Source: JAUPTX01 sp964550665 (GTDB lineage: Bacteria > Patescibacteriota > Minisyncoccia > Phycocordibacterales > CSBR16-119). From it: a DNA stretch of 20,060 bases. The stretch lies in assembly GCA_964550665.1 (NCBI GenBank), contig CAZJZW010000014.1, positions 1 to 20,060 on the forward strand. The letters are read 5' to 3'. The notes beneath the pieces were generated by a model that was not told the DNA's origin, did no database searches, and saw only the letters and a list, made by a program, of their open reading frames with translations. Below are positions 7,768-13,803 of this stretch, in pieces; positions within the stretch are counted from its first letter, which is position 1, and the number at the start of each line of letters is the position of its first letter. The position numbers were made by a program, and so were the translations under genes.

Positions 7768-7800
7768 AAAACAAAGCCCTGTTTTCATGGGCTTTGTTTT
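7768..7800 (-). terminator. Intrinsic terminator after the 63-residue protein gene
   Basis: A perfect 12-bp stem (AAAACAAAGCCC paired with GGGCTTTGTTTT) with a nine-base loop. T runs on both sides allow action in either direction; on the minus strand it follows the stop at 7814. Confidence 0.85.
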
Positions 7801-7813
7801 ATTTTTATTTTAT

Positions 7814-8005
7814 CTATTGAGAAGATTCTGAATAAACATCGACACTTGTGCCAACGTTTGGTCCATTTTCTGCACGCTCACCTCCCGCACCTCCTGTCAC
7901 CTCTGGAGTTGGTGCAATCACTTCTTTTTTACTTTTTCCAAAAGCGAGATAAATCACGATAGCTATAACAACAACCCAAAGTATGATTTTTAAAATATTT
8001 CTCAT
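7814..8005 (-). CDS. Small single-pass membrane protein, hypothetical
   Basis: The 63 residues are an N-terminal membrane helix (about 4-22), a basic stop KSKKE, and a short Gly/Pro/Glu-rich flexible external tail (PTPEVTGGAGGERAENG) with no visible domain. No family recognised. It has its own extended -10 promoter and terminator, so it is a single-gene unit, which with its compactness supports it as a real gene. It lies upstream of the export operon but is separated from it by the terminator. Confidence 0.7.
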   Translation of the reverse strand: MRNILKIILWVVVIAIVIYLAFGKSKKEVIAPTPEVTGGAGGERAENGPNVGTSVDVYSESSQ

Positions 8006-8034
8006 AGGATAATACTTAAATAATAACTACTTAC

Positions 8035-8043
8035 ATTATACCA
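8035..8043 (-). promoter_or_regulatory. Extended -10 promoter of the 63-residue protein gene
   Basis: TGG-TATAAT on the minus strand (8043-8035) ends 29 bases before the ATG at 8005. The upstream terminator T run starts about 20 bases away, so no -35 hexamer is available. Confidence 0.55.
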
Positions 8044-8063
8044 AAGTATCAATATCTCATCCA

Positions 8064-8092
8064 GAAAAAAAGAGCCGCTCATGGAGCGACTC
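8064..8092 (-). terminator. Intrinsic terminator after the 71-residue protein gene
   Basis: On the minus strand GAGTCGCTC and GAGCGGCTC form a 9-bp stem (one G-U pair) with a CAT loop, followed by a run of seven T. Confidence 0.88.
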
Positions 8093-8100
8093 GGGGTACA

Positions 8101-8316
8101 CTATTTACATTCTTGATCGGAATACTTACGAAAGAGTCCAGTGATCATTCCGATGAAGATGATAAATACAATGTGAAAAAACTCAAGAATCGTAGTCGAG
8201 TTTGTCGTACTTTTCACTGCACGCCACAGAGGAGCTATGTAAAAAGCGAAAAGTATGGCAAACCACAGAAGCAATCCAGTGGCTGAAGGACTTGGGTTAA
8301 ATGAAAGTGCTATCAT
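8101..8316 (-). CDS. Small two-helix membrane protein, hypothetical
   Basis: The 71 residues contain two membrane segments (about 13-32 and 45-62) joined by a short polar loop and a charged tail. No family recognised. It has a textbook promoter (TTGACA, 17 bases, TACAAA) and a strong terminator, so it is probably well expressed as a single gene. Its leader is free of a Shine-Dalgarno sequence close to the start but holds the 12-mer AACCAAAAAACC, also found before the gene at 11700-12119. The promoter shares its -35 region with the divergent gene at 8423. Confidence 0.68.
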   Translation of the reverse strand: MIALSFNPSPSATGLLLWFAILFAFYIAPLWRAVKSTTNSTTILEFFHIVFIIFIGMITGLFRKYSDQECK

Positions 8317-8342
8317 GTTGCAGGTTTTTTGGTTCCTTTTTA

Positions 8343-8371
8343 TTTGTAACTGTTAAAAAGTTTTTTGTCAA
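8343..8371 (-). promoter_or_regulatory. Promoter of the 71-residue protein gene
   Basis: TTGACA (8371-8366), a 17-base spacer and TACAAA (8348-8343) on the minus strand. The -35 hexamer is the opposite strand of the plus-strand -35 at 8365-8370. Confidence 0.75.
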
Positions 8372-8393
8372 AATGTTAATTTCTTTTTATAAT
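8365..8393 (+). promoter_or_regulatory. Promoter of the 132-residue secreted protein gene
   Basis: TTGTCA (8365-8370), a 17-base spacer and TATAAT (8388-8393). The hexamer ends 29 bases before the ATG at 8423. The -35 is shared, base for base except one, with the divergent promoter. Confidence 0.75.
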
Positions 8394-8422
8394 TTTAAAA
8401 GAGCACCTTACACCACAAAACC

Positions 8423-8821
8423 ATGAAAACTTTCACAACCATAGCCTTCTGGCTTTTTCCTTTTATTACTTTTACACAAAACATTTCAAAGCTAACTGAC
8501 ATAGACTGTGAAGAGATAAAGAAGAGAAGAGAATACAAACAAGTGCTTGGTAGAGGCACGCTCTTGCATATATCTTGTAAAGACCTAACCCACTTGTTTC
8601 TTCTTCTAGAAGAAGAAACAGATTCTTCTGGGATATTACTAAACAGTTCATATAAGGTGATAGGTAGAAACTTAAAGCTAACTTCTGTCGGCCCTGATTT
8701 CTTTGTTGTAAAAAGAAAAAGTGTGCCAACAAAATATCAATACACCTTCGAGACAAAGTCGTGGAGATTAGACAAGGCTGTGTCACCATCATGGAGTACT
8801 GGAAACAGAGAAGACCCTTAA
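8423..8821 (+). CDS. Small secreted protein, hypothetical
   Basis: The 132 residues begin with a signal peptide (about 1-18, MKTFTTIAFWLFPFITFTQ) and continue as a mixed, Lys-rich domain with two cysteines (Cys29 and Cys52) that could pair. No family recognised. A good promoter and a strong terminator surround it, and the stop codon lies in the loop of that terminator, so gene and terminator have evolved together. The opposite strand also holds an open frame (8472-8792) but it lacks signals and would start inside this gene. Codon use and the A/C-rich leader resemble the 8101-8316 and 11700-12119 genes more than the surrounding housekeeping genes. Confidence 0.72.
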   Translation: MKTFTTIAFWLFPFITFTQNISKLTDIDCEEIKKRREYKQVLGRGTLLHISCKDLTHLFLLLEEETDSSGILLNSSYKVIGRNLKLTSVGPDFFVVKRKSVPTKYQYTFETKSWRLDKAVSPSWSTGNREDP

Positions 8822-8842
8822 CGGGTCTTCTCTTTCTTTTTT
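8807..8842 (+). terminator. Intrinsic terminator overlapping the end of the 132-residue gene
   Basis: A perfect 11-bp stem (AGAGAAGACCC with GGGTCTTCTCT), loop TTAAC containing the stop codon, followed by TTCTTTTTT. Confidence 0.9.
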
Positions 8843-8847
8843 AAATT

Positions 8848-9333
8848 TTATTTAAACATTACTTTGATCTGTGAAGAGTCATCATATTGCGCTTCACCTG
8901 ATGGATTATCTTTTTTCAATATGAGGAATCCATAATCTCCTTTTGGTATGAATTCTAGTGTTCCTTCAAAGGGTACGTAGTCTGTTGTCATCCACTCTCC
9001 TTGTGCCATTATATAAGACTCTCCAATAACAACTCCGTTTGCGTCTGTGATATCTACGGGGGCGCTCGCTTCAAAAAACCAATTCCCTGGAGCCTTACCA
9101 GTAATCTTTAACGGACTTGTAACGACTGTATTCTGGACAGGATGATCAACGAAGATTTTAATTCCTTTTAAACTTGTGATTGAAAAAGCCTCGTCACCAG
9201 TACCATTTACAACCTCTTCGTTATCAATGCCCGTGTTCGCACTATTGTCTTTCACAAATCCTAGTAAAAGAAAAGTGACGCCCAATGCTAATAAAATTAT
9301 AAATATATTTCTAATCATTTTAAATGTTTCCAT
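8848..9333 (-). CDS. Membrane-anchored Gmad2 (Ig-like) domain protein
   Basis: The 161 residues carry one N-terminal membrane helix (about 7-26), an acidic/Asn-rich linker and a C-terminal Ig-like domain (about 58-160) with Gmad2-type hallmarks: SPLKITGKAPGNWFFEASAPV (about 73-93), AQGEWMTTDYVPFEGTLEF (about 110-128) and LKKDNPSGEAQYDDSSQI. Gmad2 domains were described from spore-germination proteins but are widespread as external domains in non-sporulating bacteria; the exact role is unknown. I chose the ATG at 9333 because TGC-TATAAT ends six bases upstream, making a leaderless transcript; the longer frame to 9387 would run through the promoter into the upstream terminator. Confidence 0.85.
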   Translation of the reverse strand: METFKMIRNIFIILLALGVTFLLLGFVKDNSANTGIDNEEVVNGTGDEAFSITSLKGIKIFVDHPVQNTVVTSPLKITGKAPGNWFFEASAPVDITDANGVVIGESYIMAQGEWMTTDYVPFEGTLEFIPKGDYGFLILKKDNPSGEAQYDDSSQIKVMFK

Positions 9334-9339
9334 AAGCCA

Positions 9340-9348
9340 ATTATAGCA
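9340..9348 (-). promoter_or_regulatory. Extended -10 promoter of the Gmad2 gene, leaderless type
   Basis: TGC-TATAAT on the minus strand (9348-9340) ends six bases before the ATG at 9333. Confidence 0.68.
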
Positions 9349-9374
9349 AAAAATAAAATACTGTAGAAGCAACA

Positions 9375-9397
9375 CAAAACCCCGCAAAAGCGGGGCT
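9375..9397 (-). terminator. Intrinsic terminator after the 30-residue basic peptide gene
   Basis: On the minus strand AGCCCCGC pairs with GCGGGGTT (one G-U pair) around a TTTT loop, followed by TTTTG. It follows the stop at 9417-9419. Confidence 0.85.
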
Positions 9398-9416
9398 CTA
9401 TGTAAGTGGGATAAAA

Positions 9417-9509
9417 TTATCGCTTCTTTTTAGCAGCTTTTTTCTTTCCACCTTTCTTCTTTGCAGCTTTTTTAGCTACTTTCTTCTTTGCAGCTTTTTT
9501 CTTTGCCAT
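9417..9509 (-). CDS. 30-residue Lys/Ala-rich peptide, histone H1-tail-like
   Basis: The predicted peptide is built from AAKKK repeats (MAKKKAAKKKVAKKAAKKKG then GKKKAAKKKR), with 18 lysines in 30 residues. Such low-complexity tails resemble histone H1 or the C-terminal extensions of some HU proteins and would bind nucleic acid. Stand-alone peptides of this kind occur in CPR genomes as I remember. A good terminator follows at once, which supports expression; the promoter is less clear. A short hairpin (ATCAC-GTAA-GTGAT, 9519-9532) lies just upstream of the start and would be in the leader. Function (nucleoid or RNA compaction) is inference. Confidence 0.7.
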   Translation of the reverse strand: MAKKKAAKKKVAKKAAKKKGGKKKAAKKKR

Positions 9510-9757
9510 GTTAGTTAGATCACTTACGTGATAAAAAACTAATAATAATATCAACCTACGTTCTCCTTAAAACTTTTGCAAAAGCCTGAAGGAAAGAATG
9601 TTTGAAGTGAACGTTACTAAAATTTTACTTCTTATTTTAAAAAAAACATAGAGCAAAATAAAAAAACTGTGTAAAACTTTTTTATTTTTCAAAAATAAAA
9701 AAGTTTTTAAAATAAAATTTAATTATTATAAAAAACAAAAGATAGCTTTTTTATTTT
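9510..9757. other. Gene-free, very AT-rich interval
   Basis: This is the largest gap without a gene in the window. It holds the leader of the basic peptide (minus strand), a 17-bp perfect A/T inverted repeat at 9673-9707, and the upstream region of the 59-residue gene. No RNA gene or open frame of note is visible. Confidence 0.7.
9673..9707. repeat. Perfect 17-bp inverted repeat, almost pure A/T
   Basis: Arms AAAACTTTTTTATTTTT (9673-9689) and its reverse complement (9691-9707) flank a single C. It lacks the G/C stem of an intrinsic terminator and lies between divergent genes, where a terminator is not needed. Confidence 0.85.
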
Positions 9758-9763
9758 TATAAT
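9758..9763 (+). promoter_or_regulatory. -10 element of the 59-residue protein gene
   Basis: TATAAT ends 28 bases before the ATG at 9792. No convincing -35 is visible in the A/T-rich upstream DNA. Confidence 0.45.
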
Positions 9764-9791
9764 ATAAAATTAAAAAGAAATACAAAAAGCT

Positions 9792-9971
9792 ATGAGATAC
9801 CCGCGCACAAACCGTCCCAAGAAAAAGAAACACAATATCGTTCCTCTAAAACCACGAACTGGTACGCTGAACAAAAAGAAAAGGCCGTCAGTTTTTGTAA
9901 GAGATACTTTGAATTGGCTTAACACACAAGCTGATCAAACAAGGCAGCCTTTTACACTTTACTCAAACTAA
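9792..9971 (+). CDS. 59-residue basic protein, hypothetical
   Basis: The frame encodes 59 residues starting MRYPRTNRPKKKKHNIVPLK, then a second basic patch NKKKRPS and a more ordinary C-terminal part (VFVRDTLNWLNTQADQTRQ). The N-terminal half, rich in Lys, Arg and Pro, looks like a ribosomal-protein-type RNA-binding tail, but I recognise no family. A canonical terminator overlaps the stop codon, TATAAT lies 28 bases before the ATG, and local G+C rises sharply at the ATG, all of which support a real gene. No membrane segment or signal peptide. Confidence 0.68.
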   Translation: MRYPRTNRPKKKKHNIVPLKPRTGTLNKKKRPSVFVRDTLNWLNTQADQTRQPFTLYSN

Positions 9972-9996
9972 AAGCCCGCTTTACGCGGGCTTTTTT
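9970..9996 (+). terminator. Intrinsic terminator between convergent genes
   Basis: AAAAGCCCGC and GCGGGCTTTTTT form a 10-bp stem with a TTTAC loop and a T run on the plus strand. The minus-strand version ends in TTTT, so it can also serve the gene ending at 9998. Confidence 0.92.
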
Positions 9997-9997
9997 C

Positions 9998-10540
9998 TTA
10001 TATTGATTTGAAAGTTATGTTTGTAGGAAGTGAGAACTTAGATTCATCTATTTTCCATACCACACATTTATAATCAAGTTCTTGATCTGTTGGAACGGTT
10101 GCATGTGTTTCTTTTGGAACTTCTTTTGTTACTGGAGCTTTGTATCCATCTGTTGTCATTGATGACCAAGTATAAACTGATTCCCCGTCGCTTATCATAT
10201 AAGTTTTTATGTCACTCATAGCACCAAGCCCTTCTATAGAAACCTTACTAACAAAATCTCCTCTGATTTTCTTTCCGGATATAAACACCGTTCCCGTGGA
10301 GTCACCCACTTCTGTTTTGTGTGTAAATGTACATTGATAACTCCCTCCTTTTTCCATTAGTTTGGTCAGGGTTGTTTTTTCATTAAAATCACTTAGAACT
10401 TCTTCTTTTTCGGATTTTGTAGAATCTTCACTTAAAACTTCTTCGGATGAAGAATCTTTTACTTCGTCCTTTTTATCACCAGAAAAAATAAAGAATGCTA
10501 CACCTCCTAACACTAAAATACCTAAAACTATTTTTGCCAT
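9998..10540 (-). CDS. Membrane-anchored extracytoplasmic protein, hypothetical
   Basis: The 180 residues comprise an N-terminal helix (about 3-20), a highly acidic Ser/Glu/Lys linker (about 21-55) and an external domain (about 58-180) with SYQCTFTHK (Cys70), GTVFISGKKIRGDF, MISDGESVYTW and DYKCVVWKIDESKFSLP (Cys159). The pattern of two distant cysteines, which may pair, around a beta-rich core resembles uncharacterised CPR proteins I remember, with a DUF4412-like feel; I am not certain of that. It lies 42 bases after the AI-2E-family gene and has a candidate promoter of its own. Confidence 0.75.
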   Translation of the reverse strand: MAKIVLGILVLGGVAFFIFSGDKKDEVKDSSSEEVLSEDSTKSEKEEVLSDFNEKTTLTKLMEKGGSYQCTFTHKTEVGDSTGTVFISGKKIRGDFVSKVSIEGLGAMSDIKTYMISDGESVYTWSSMTTDGYKAPVTKEVPKETHATVPTDQELDYKCVVWKIDESKFSLPTNITFKSI

Positions 10541-10569
10541 ATATTTAAAATAAAATAACTAATTATAAT

Positions 10570-10575
10570 ATTATA
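10570..10575 (-). promoter_or_regulatory. Candidate -10 of the 9998-10540 gene
   Basis: TATAAT (10575-10570, minus) ends 29 bases before the ATG at 10540. A second TATAAT (10567-10562) is closer, so the true start is ambiguous. Confidence 0.4.
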
Positions 10576-10582
10576 CATAAAT

Positions 10583-11602
10583 CTAATATTTTTTTTCACC
10601 ATCTCTATATATAGAGACAAGTGCGTGAAATAAACTTAACGTTAAAGGTCCTATTAGAACTCCTATTGGACCAAGTAGGGTGATACCCCCAAGAACGGCA
10701 AACAAGACGAGCATTGGTGGAATATTAAGTTTTTTCCCTATAACAAATGGACGCAGAACTTCATCTGACGCACCGACAATAACTCCTGACCAAATAGAGA
10801 GGCCAATTGCCGAACCTGTGTCTCCTGTTGCAAATAGAAATAAAATAACTGGAATAGCTACAAGGCCAGTACCTACCATCGGCACCAAAGAAGCTATCGC
10901 AGCGATAACCCCGAAAAGTACGGCGTTCGGAACACCGAAGATAGCAAGACCAACCCCCAGAAGCGCACCTTGAGCAAAGCCGATAAATAGATATCCAAAA
11001 ATAATTCCGTTTACGGCGTTTTTAAGTCTCTCAATAACTTTTTTATCATACGTATCCGGCAATGGGCTTAGGAAAATGATCGCCCTATTCCACCTGTTTC
11101 CGTCTTTTAAGAAATAGAACATTGAAAGTATTATCAAAAAGAAAGAAAAGATTGTACTAAGAGTCGAGCTAAAAATCTTACCGATATCTTCTGAAATGGT
11201 CGCCACAAAATCAGCGATTCTCTGCTTTAAATCAATATCAACATTTTTTGGTAAAAAACTAGCGATTTTAACTTCTAAATTTTCTAGAAATTCATTTGAA
11301 TCATAGGTAGATGTTAAAGATTGATATAAATCTGTTGATTGTTGAAAAAGAAGTTTTCCAACAAGGAAAAGCGGTCCACACAATATGATCACAAAGAGTA
11401 AAATAGTAAAGATTGAAGATAACCAACCTGATTGCCACGTCATCTTAGATTGAAGCCATGTATAGACAGGACTAAAAACCAAAGCCAGTGAAGCTGAAAG
11501 TATAATTACAGTTAAAAATGGTCTAAATAGAAAAATAGTGAAGGCTAGAGCAAGTATAAGAAGTGTAAAGAAAAAATATTTTGGAGGAATTCTTGTATCC
11601 AT
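10583..11602 (-). CDS. AI-2E family transporter (PerM/TqsA-like permease)
   Basis: The 339 residues have the family pattern: helices at both ends of a soluble middle region (about 88-145), FYFLKDG (162-168), a re-entrant stretch with LVPMVGTGLVAIPVIL (about 239-254), LRPFVIGKK (283-291) and LGPIGVLIGPL (310-320). Members include exporters of autoinducer-2 and Na+/H+ antiporters, so the substrate cannot be told from sequence. Length is typical. The start at 11602 is supported by TATACT ending six bases upstream, so the transcript is probably leaderless. The upstream neighbour ends in a strong terminator; the downstream gene follows after 42 bases and may be partly cotranscribed. Confidence 0.9.
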   Translation of the reverse strand: MDTRIPPKYFFFTLLILALAFTIFLFRPFLTVIILSASLALVFSPVYTWLQSKMTWQSGWLSSIFTILLFVIILCGPLFLVGKLLFQQSTDLYQSLTSTYDSNEFLENLEVKIASFLPKNVDIDLKQRIADFVATISEDIGKIFSSTLSTIFSFFLIILSMFYFLKDGNRWNRAIIFLSPLPDTYDKKVIERLKNAVNGIIFGYLFIGFAQGALLGVGLAIFGVPNAVLFGVIAAIASLVPMVGTGLVAIPVILFLFATGDTGSAIGLSIWSGVIVGASDEVLRPFVIGKKLNIPPMLVLFAVLGGITLLGPIGVLIGPLTLSLFHALVSIYRDGEKKY

Positions 11603-11608
11603 ACATTA

Positions 11609-11638
11609 AGTATATATAAAATAAGTTTTTAATGCTAA
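11609..11638 (-). promoter_or_regulatory. Promoter of the AI-2E-family gene, leaderless type
   Basis: TTAGCA (11638-11633), an 18-base spacer and TATACT (11614-11609) on the minus strand. The hexamer ends six bases before the ATG at 11602. Confidence 0.55.
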
Positions 11639-11649
11639 GAAATATCCAC

Positions 11650-11684
11650 AAAAAAAAGACCACACCCCTCAATGGGGTGTGGTC
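11650..11684 (-). terminator. Strong intrinsic terminator after the 139-residue gene
   Basis: A perfect 11-bp G/C-rich stem (GACCACACCCC with GGGGTGTGGTC on the minus strand), five-base loop, then eight T. Confidence 0.95.
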
Positions 11685-11699
11685 AACTCAGGGTTGATC

Positions 11700-12119
11700 C
11701 TAGGAGGCAACTTTTTCGCGAGGTGCAACCAAAGAAACCTCACGTATTACATTGTAGAGCTGAAAGCTCTCTGACTCCTTACTGTGATGGATCTCGTAGA
11801 AAGCAAACTCATGCCCGTGACCGAAACTCACAATGATACAGTTGTATGTATTGCGACTTTCGTCATTAGGTTTCTCTGGTTCGAAACGTCCAGTAACCAC
11901 ACTGAAGTTTCCCTCTTGGGGAACACCGAACTCCTTGCCCAAAGAAAGAAGTGGAGAGAAATCACGACCAACCTCAATATAGTTAAGCACTCTACCGAAA
12001 CGAGAGAAAATGACGCGTACGCCCTGACTCTCGTTGGTGATAGTGGTTTTTATATTCTTGTTGGAGTTACCCAACACTAGACCCTCTGTCTCAGCGAGGC
12101 GGATCTTACAAATCTGCAT
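11700..12119 (-). CDS. Soluble protein of unknown function
   Basis: The 139 residues have no signal peptide or membrane segment and no motif that I recognise. The sequence looks like an alpha/beta or all-beta cytoplasmic protein, with aromatic and His-rich phrases such as IIVSFGHGHEFAFYEIHH near residues 94-111 that could bind metal, which is only a guess. The gene is visibly richer in G+C than its neighbours and has a canonical promoter and a very strong terminator. Its leader contains AACCAAAAAACC, shared exactly with the gene at 8101-8316. These traits suggest a separately acquired or strongly expressed single gene. Confidence 0.68.
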   Translation of the reverse strand: MQICKIRLAETEGLVLGNSNKNIKTTITNESQGVRVIFSRFGRVLNYIEVGRDFSPLLSLGKEFGVPQEGNFSVVTGRFEPEKPNDESRNTYNCIIVSFGHGHEFAFYEIHHSKESESFQLYNVIREVSLVAPREKVAS

Positions 12120-12164
12120 GCGTTTGTTTTGGTTTTTTGGTTAATGAACGAAAGACCGACTTAT

Positions 12165-12193
12165 AATTTATGATAATAAACTATTTTTGTCAA
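12165..12193 (-). promoter_or_regulatory. Promoter of the 139-residue gene
   Basis: TTGACA (12193-12188), a 17-base spacer and TAAATT (12170-12165) on the minus strand. The leader is about 38 bases, A/C-rich, with no Shine-Dalgarno sequence. Confidence 0.55.
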
Positions 12194-12234
12194 TGATATG
12201 TGTTTACTGAAACATTACTTATCAAGGTAACTTA

Positions 12235-12243
12235 TGCTACCAT
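12235..12243 (+). promoter_or_regulatory. Extended -10 promoter of the flavoprotein gene, leaderless type
   Basis: TGC-TACCAT (12235-12243) ends six bases before the ATG at 12250. The second half of the hexamer is imperfect, so this is one of the weaker members of the set. Confidence 0.5.
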
Positions 12244-12249
12244 CTCGAT

Positions 12250-13518
12250 ATGAGCAAAAGCCTGGAAGACACAACTTGGGATGTTGTCGTAATCGGTGGT
12301 GGTCCTGCCGGTATGATGGCGGCTTACACTGCAAAAAATCAAAATAAAAAATTGAAGGTTGTTATTGTTGAAAAAAATGAAAATCTAGGTAAAAAACTTC
12401 TCATCACCGGCGGAGGACGCTGTAATATGACAAACGCCGAATTTGATACTCGAGTTTTACTTTCTAAATATAAAAACGCTGGACCATTTCTTTTTTCTCC
12501 TTTTTCTGTTTTTGGCGTGAAAGAGACGCTAGAATTTTTTCACTCACGAAATCTTGATACAAAAGTAGAAAATGAAAAACGCGCCTTCCCTATTACCAAC
12601 CGTGCTGAGTCTGTTTGGAATTTATTGGTTTCTAATTTAAAAGAAGTTGGAGTAACAGTTCTTTCAAATTCTCCGGTTAAAAAATTAACAAAGGAAGAGG
12701 GAAAAATAAAGGAAGTTGTTTTGGATAATGGGAATATTATTTTAGGTAAGAAATTTATTATAGCCACCGGTGGAACTTCACGACCAGAAACTGGATCTAC
12801 CGGCGACGGATTTAAATGGTTAAAAAATATTGGTCATAAAGTTATCGACAATGATGCATCACTTGTACCGATAGCGATAAAAGATTCTTGGGTAAAAAAA
12901 CTTCAGGGTGTGACTTTAAAGGATATTAAACTTTCTCTTTTTCAAGATGATGAAAAGCAAAGAATAGAGAAAGGTAAGATCCTTTTTACTCACTTTGGGA
13001 TTTCAGGACCAACAGTTTTAAATATGAGTAAAGACACGGGAGAACTTCTGAAATACGGAGAAGTTTTTATTGAACTCGATCTTTTGCCAAAAGAAAATTA
13101 TGGAACTCTAAATGAGAAACTTCAGGAACTCTGTAAAACAAATAATAAAAAGATGATTAAAAATTCTCTCGGAACTCTTATTCCAAAATCTTTAGTAGAA
13201 ATTGTTTTAGAAAAAGCTGGTGTTGAAGGAGAAGTTTTTAACAACAGCCTAACGCGTGAAGGAAGAATTTCTCTCGTTCAAGCTATCAAACACTTAAAAA
13301 TGGAGGTTAAAGAATTGTTAGGGAAAGATAAGGCGATCGTTTCTTCTGGTGGAGTTTCTTTAGAAGAAATAGATTTCAAAACAATGCGTTCACGACTTTT
13401 TGAAAATCTGTATGTAGTAGGAGACGTATTAAATGTAGACAGACCATCTGGTGGATACAGTCTTCAACTTTGCTGGACAACTGGATATGTCGCCGGGTTT
13501 GATGCAGGGGTTAAATAA
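12250..13518 (+). CDS. HI0933/BaiN-like FAD-dependent oxidoreductase
   Basis: The 422 residues start with a Rossmann FAD-binding motif VVVIGGGPAGMMAA (12-25), followed by the family signature GKKLLITGGGRCNMTN (47-62). A middle region has ATGGTSRPETGSTGDG, and the C-terminus ends in SSGGVSLEEIDFKTM and NLYVVGDVLNVDRPSGGYSLQLCWTTGYVAG, which closes the FAD site. Family members (YhiN, BaiN) are flavoproteins; BaiN has been linked to bile-acid reduction but most members have no proven substrate. Length is typical. It is the only long plus-strand gene in this half of the window and overlaps the convergent GIY-YIG gene by eight bases. Confidence 0.92.
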   Translation: MSKSLEDTTWDVVVIGGGPAGMMAAYTAKNQNKKLKVVIVEKNENLGKKLLITGGGRCNMTNAEFDTRVLLSKYKNAGPFLFSPFSVFGVKETLEFFHSRNLDTKVENEKRAFPITNRAESVWNLLVSNLKEVGVTVLSNSPVKKLTKEEGKIKEVVLDNGNIILGKKFIIATGGTSRPETGSTGDGFKWLKNIGHKVIDNDASLVPIAIKDSWVKKLQGVTLKDIKLSLFQDDEKQRIEKGKILFTHFGISGPTVLNMSKDTGELLKYGEVFIELDLLPKENYGTLNEKLQELCKTNNKKMIKNSLGTLIPKSLVEIVLEKAGVEGEVFNNSLTREGRISLVQAIKHLKMEVKELLGKDKAIVSSGGVSLEEIDFKTMRSRLFENLYVVGDVLNVDRPSGGYSLQLCWTTGYVAGFDAGVK

Positions 13519-13753
13519 ATAGTTTAATTTTCTCTTCCCGACTCAACCTTTTAAGCTCTGCTTCACGACTTCTAGATTTTGCATAGGTTTTACATTTTTC
13601 GGAATATTTTAAGATTACGGGTCGACGAATTTTTGTATAGTGAGCTCCCGATTTTAGGTTATTGTGAGCGTGAAGTCTTTTTTCTAAATTATTTGTCGAG
13701 CCGACATAAAGAGTTTTATCTTTACACTCTAAAATATAAATGAAATAGTTCAT
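13511..13753 (-). CDS. GIY-YIG domain protein (UPF0213/YhbQ-like)
   Basis: The 80 residues form a minimal GIY-YIG nuclease-type domain: NYFIYILEC (2-10), TLYVGSTNNLEKRLHAHN (14-31, carrying the YVG motif and the conserved Arg), GAHYTKIRRPVILKYSE and a C-terminal SREAELKRLSREEKIKL with the conserved Glu. Stand-alone members may act in DNA repair or processing, but their physiological role is not settled. I use the ATG at 13753 because TATAAT ends six bases upstream; the ATG at 13768 would overlap that promoter. The stop region overlaps the convergent flavoprotein gene by eight bases, so neither has room for its own terminator. Confidence 0.9.
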   Translation of the reverse strand: MNYFIYILECKDKTLYVGSTNNLEKRLHAHNNLKSGAHYTKIRRPVILKYSEKCKTYAKSRSREAELKRLSREEKIKLFI

Positions 13754-13759
13754 GTGAGA

Positions 13760-13765
13760 ATTATA
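13760..13765 (-). promoter_or_regulatory. -10 of the GIY-YIG gene, leaderless type
   Basis: TATAAT (13765-13760, minus) ends six bases before the ATG at 13753 and begins four bases after the T run of the upstream terminator. Confidence 0.65.
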
Positions 13766-13769
13766 CACG

Positions 13770-13800
13770 AAAAAGCCCGGCGCGAAGCGCCGGGCTTTTT
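13770..13800 (-). terminator. Intrinsic terminator after the zinc-ribbon/RGG gene
   Basis: A 14-bp stem: five A/T pairs and the 9-bp core GCCCGGCGC with GCGCCGGGC around a GAA loop (TTC on the minus strand). The same core recurs at 14419-14439. Confidence 0.95.
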
Positions 13801-13803
13801 CTA

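Noticed and set aside
8472..8792. 106-residue open frame on the minus strand
   Set aside because: It lies wholly inside the 132-residue plus-strand gene, which has a signal peptide, promoter and terminator; the opposite frame has none.
9673..9707. The A/T inverted repeat as an intrinsic terminator
   Set aside because: The arms have almost no G/C pairs and no transcript from either side needs to end there.
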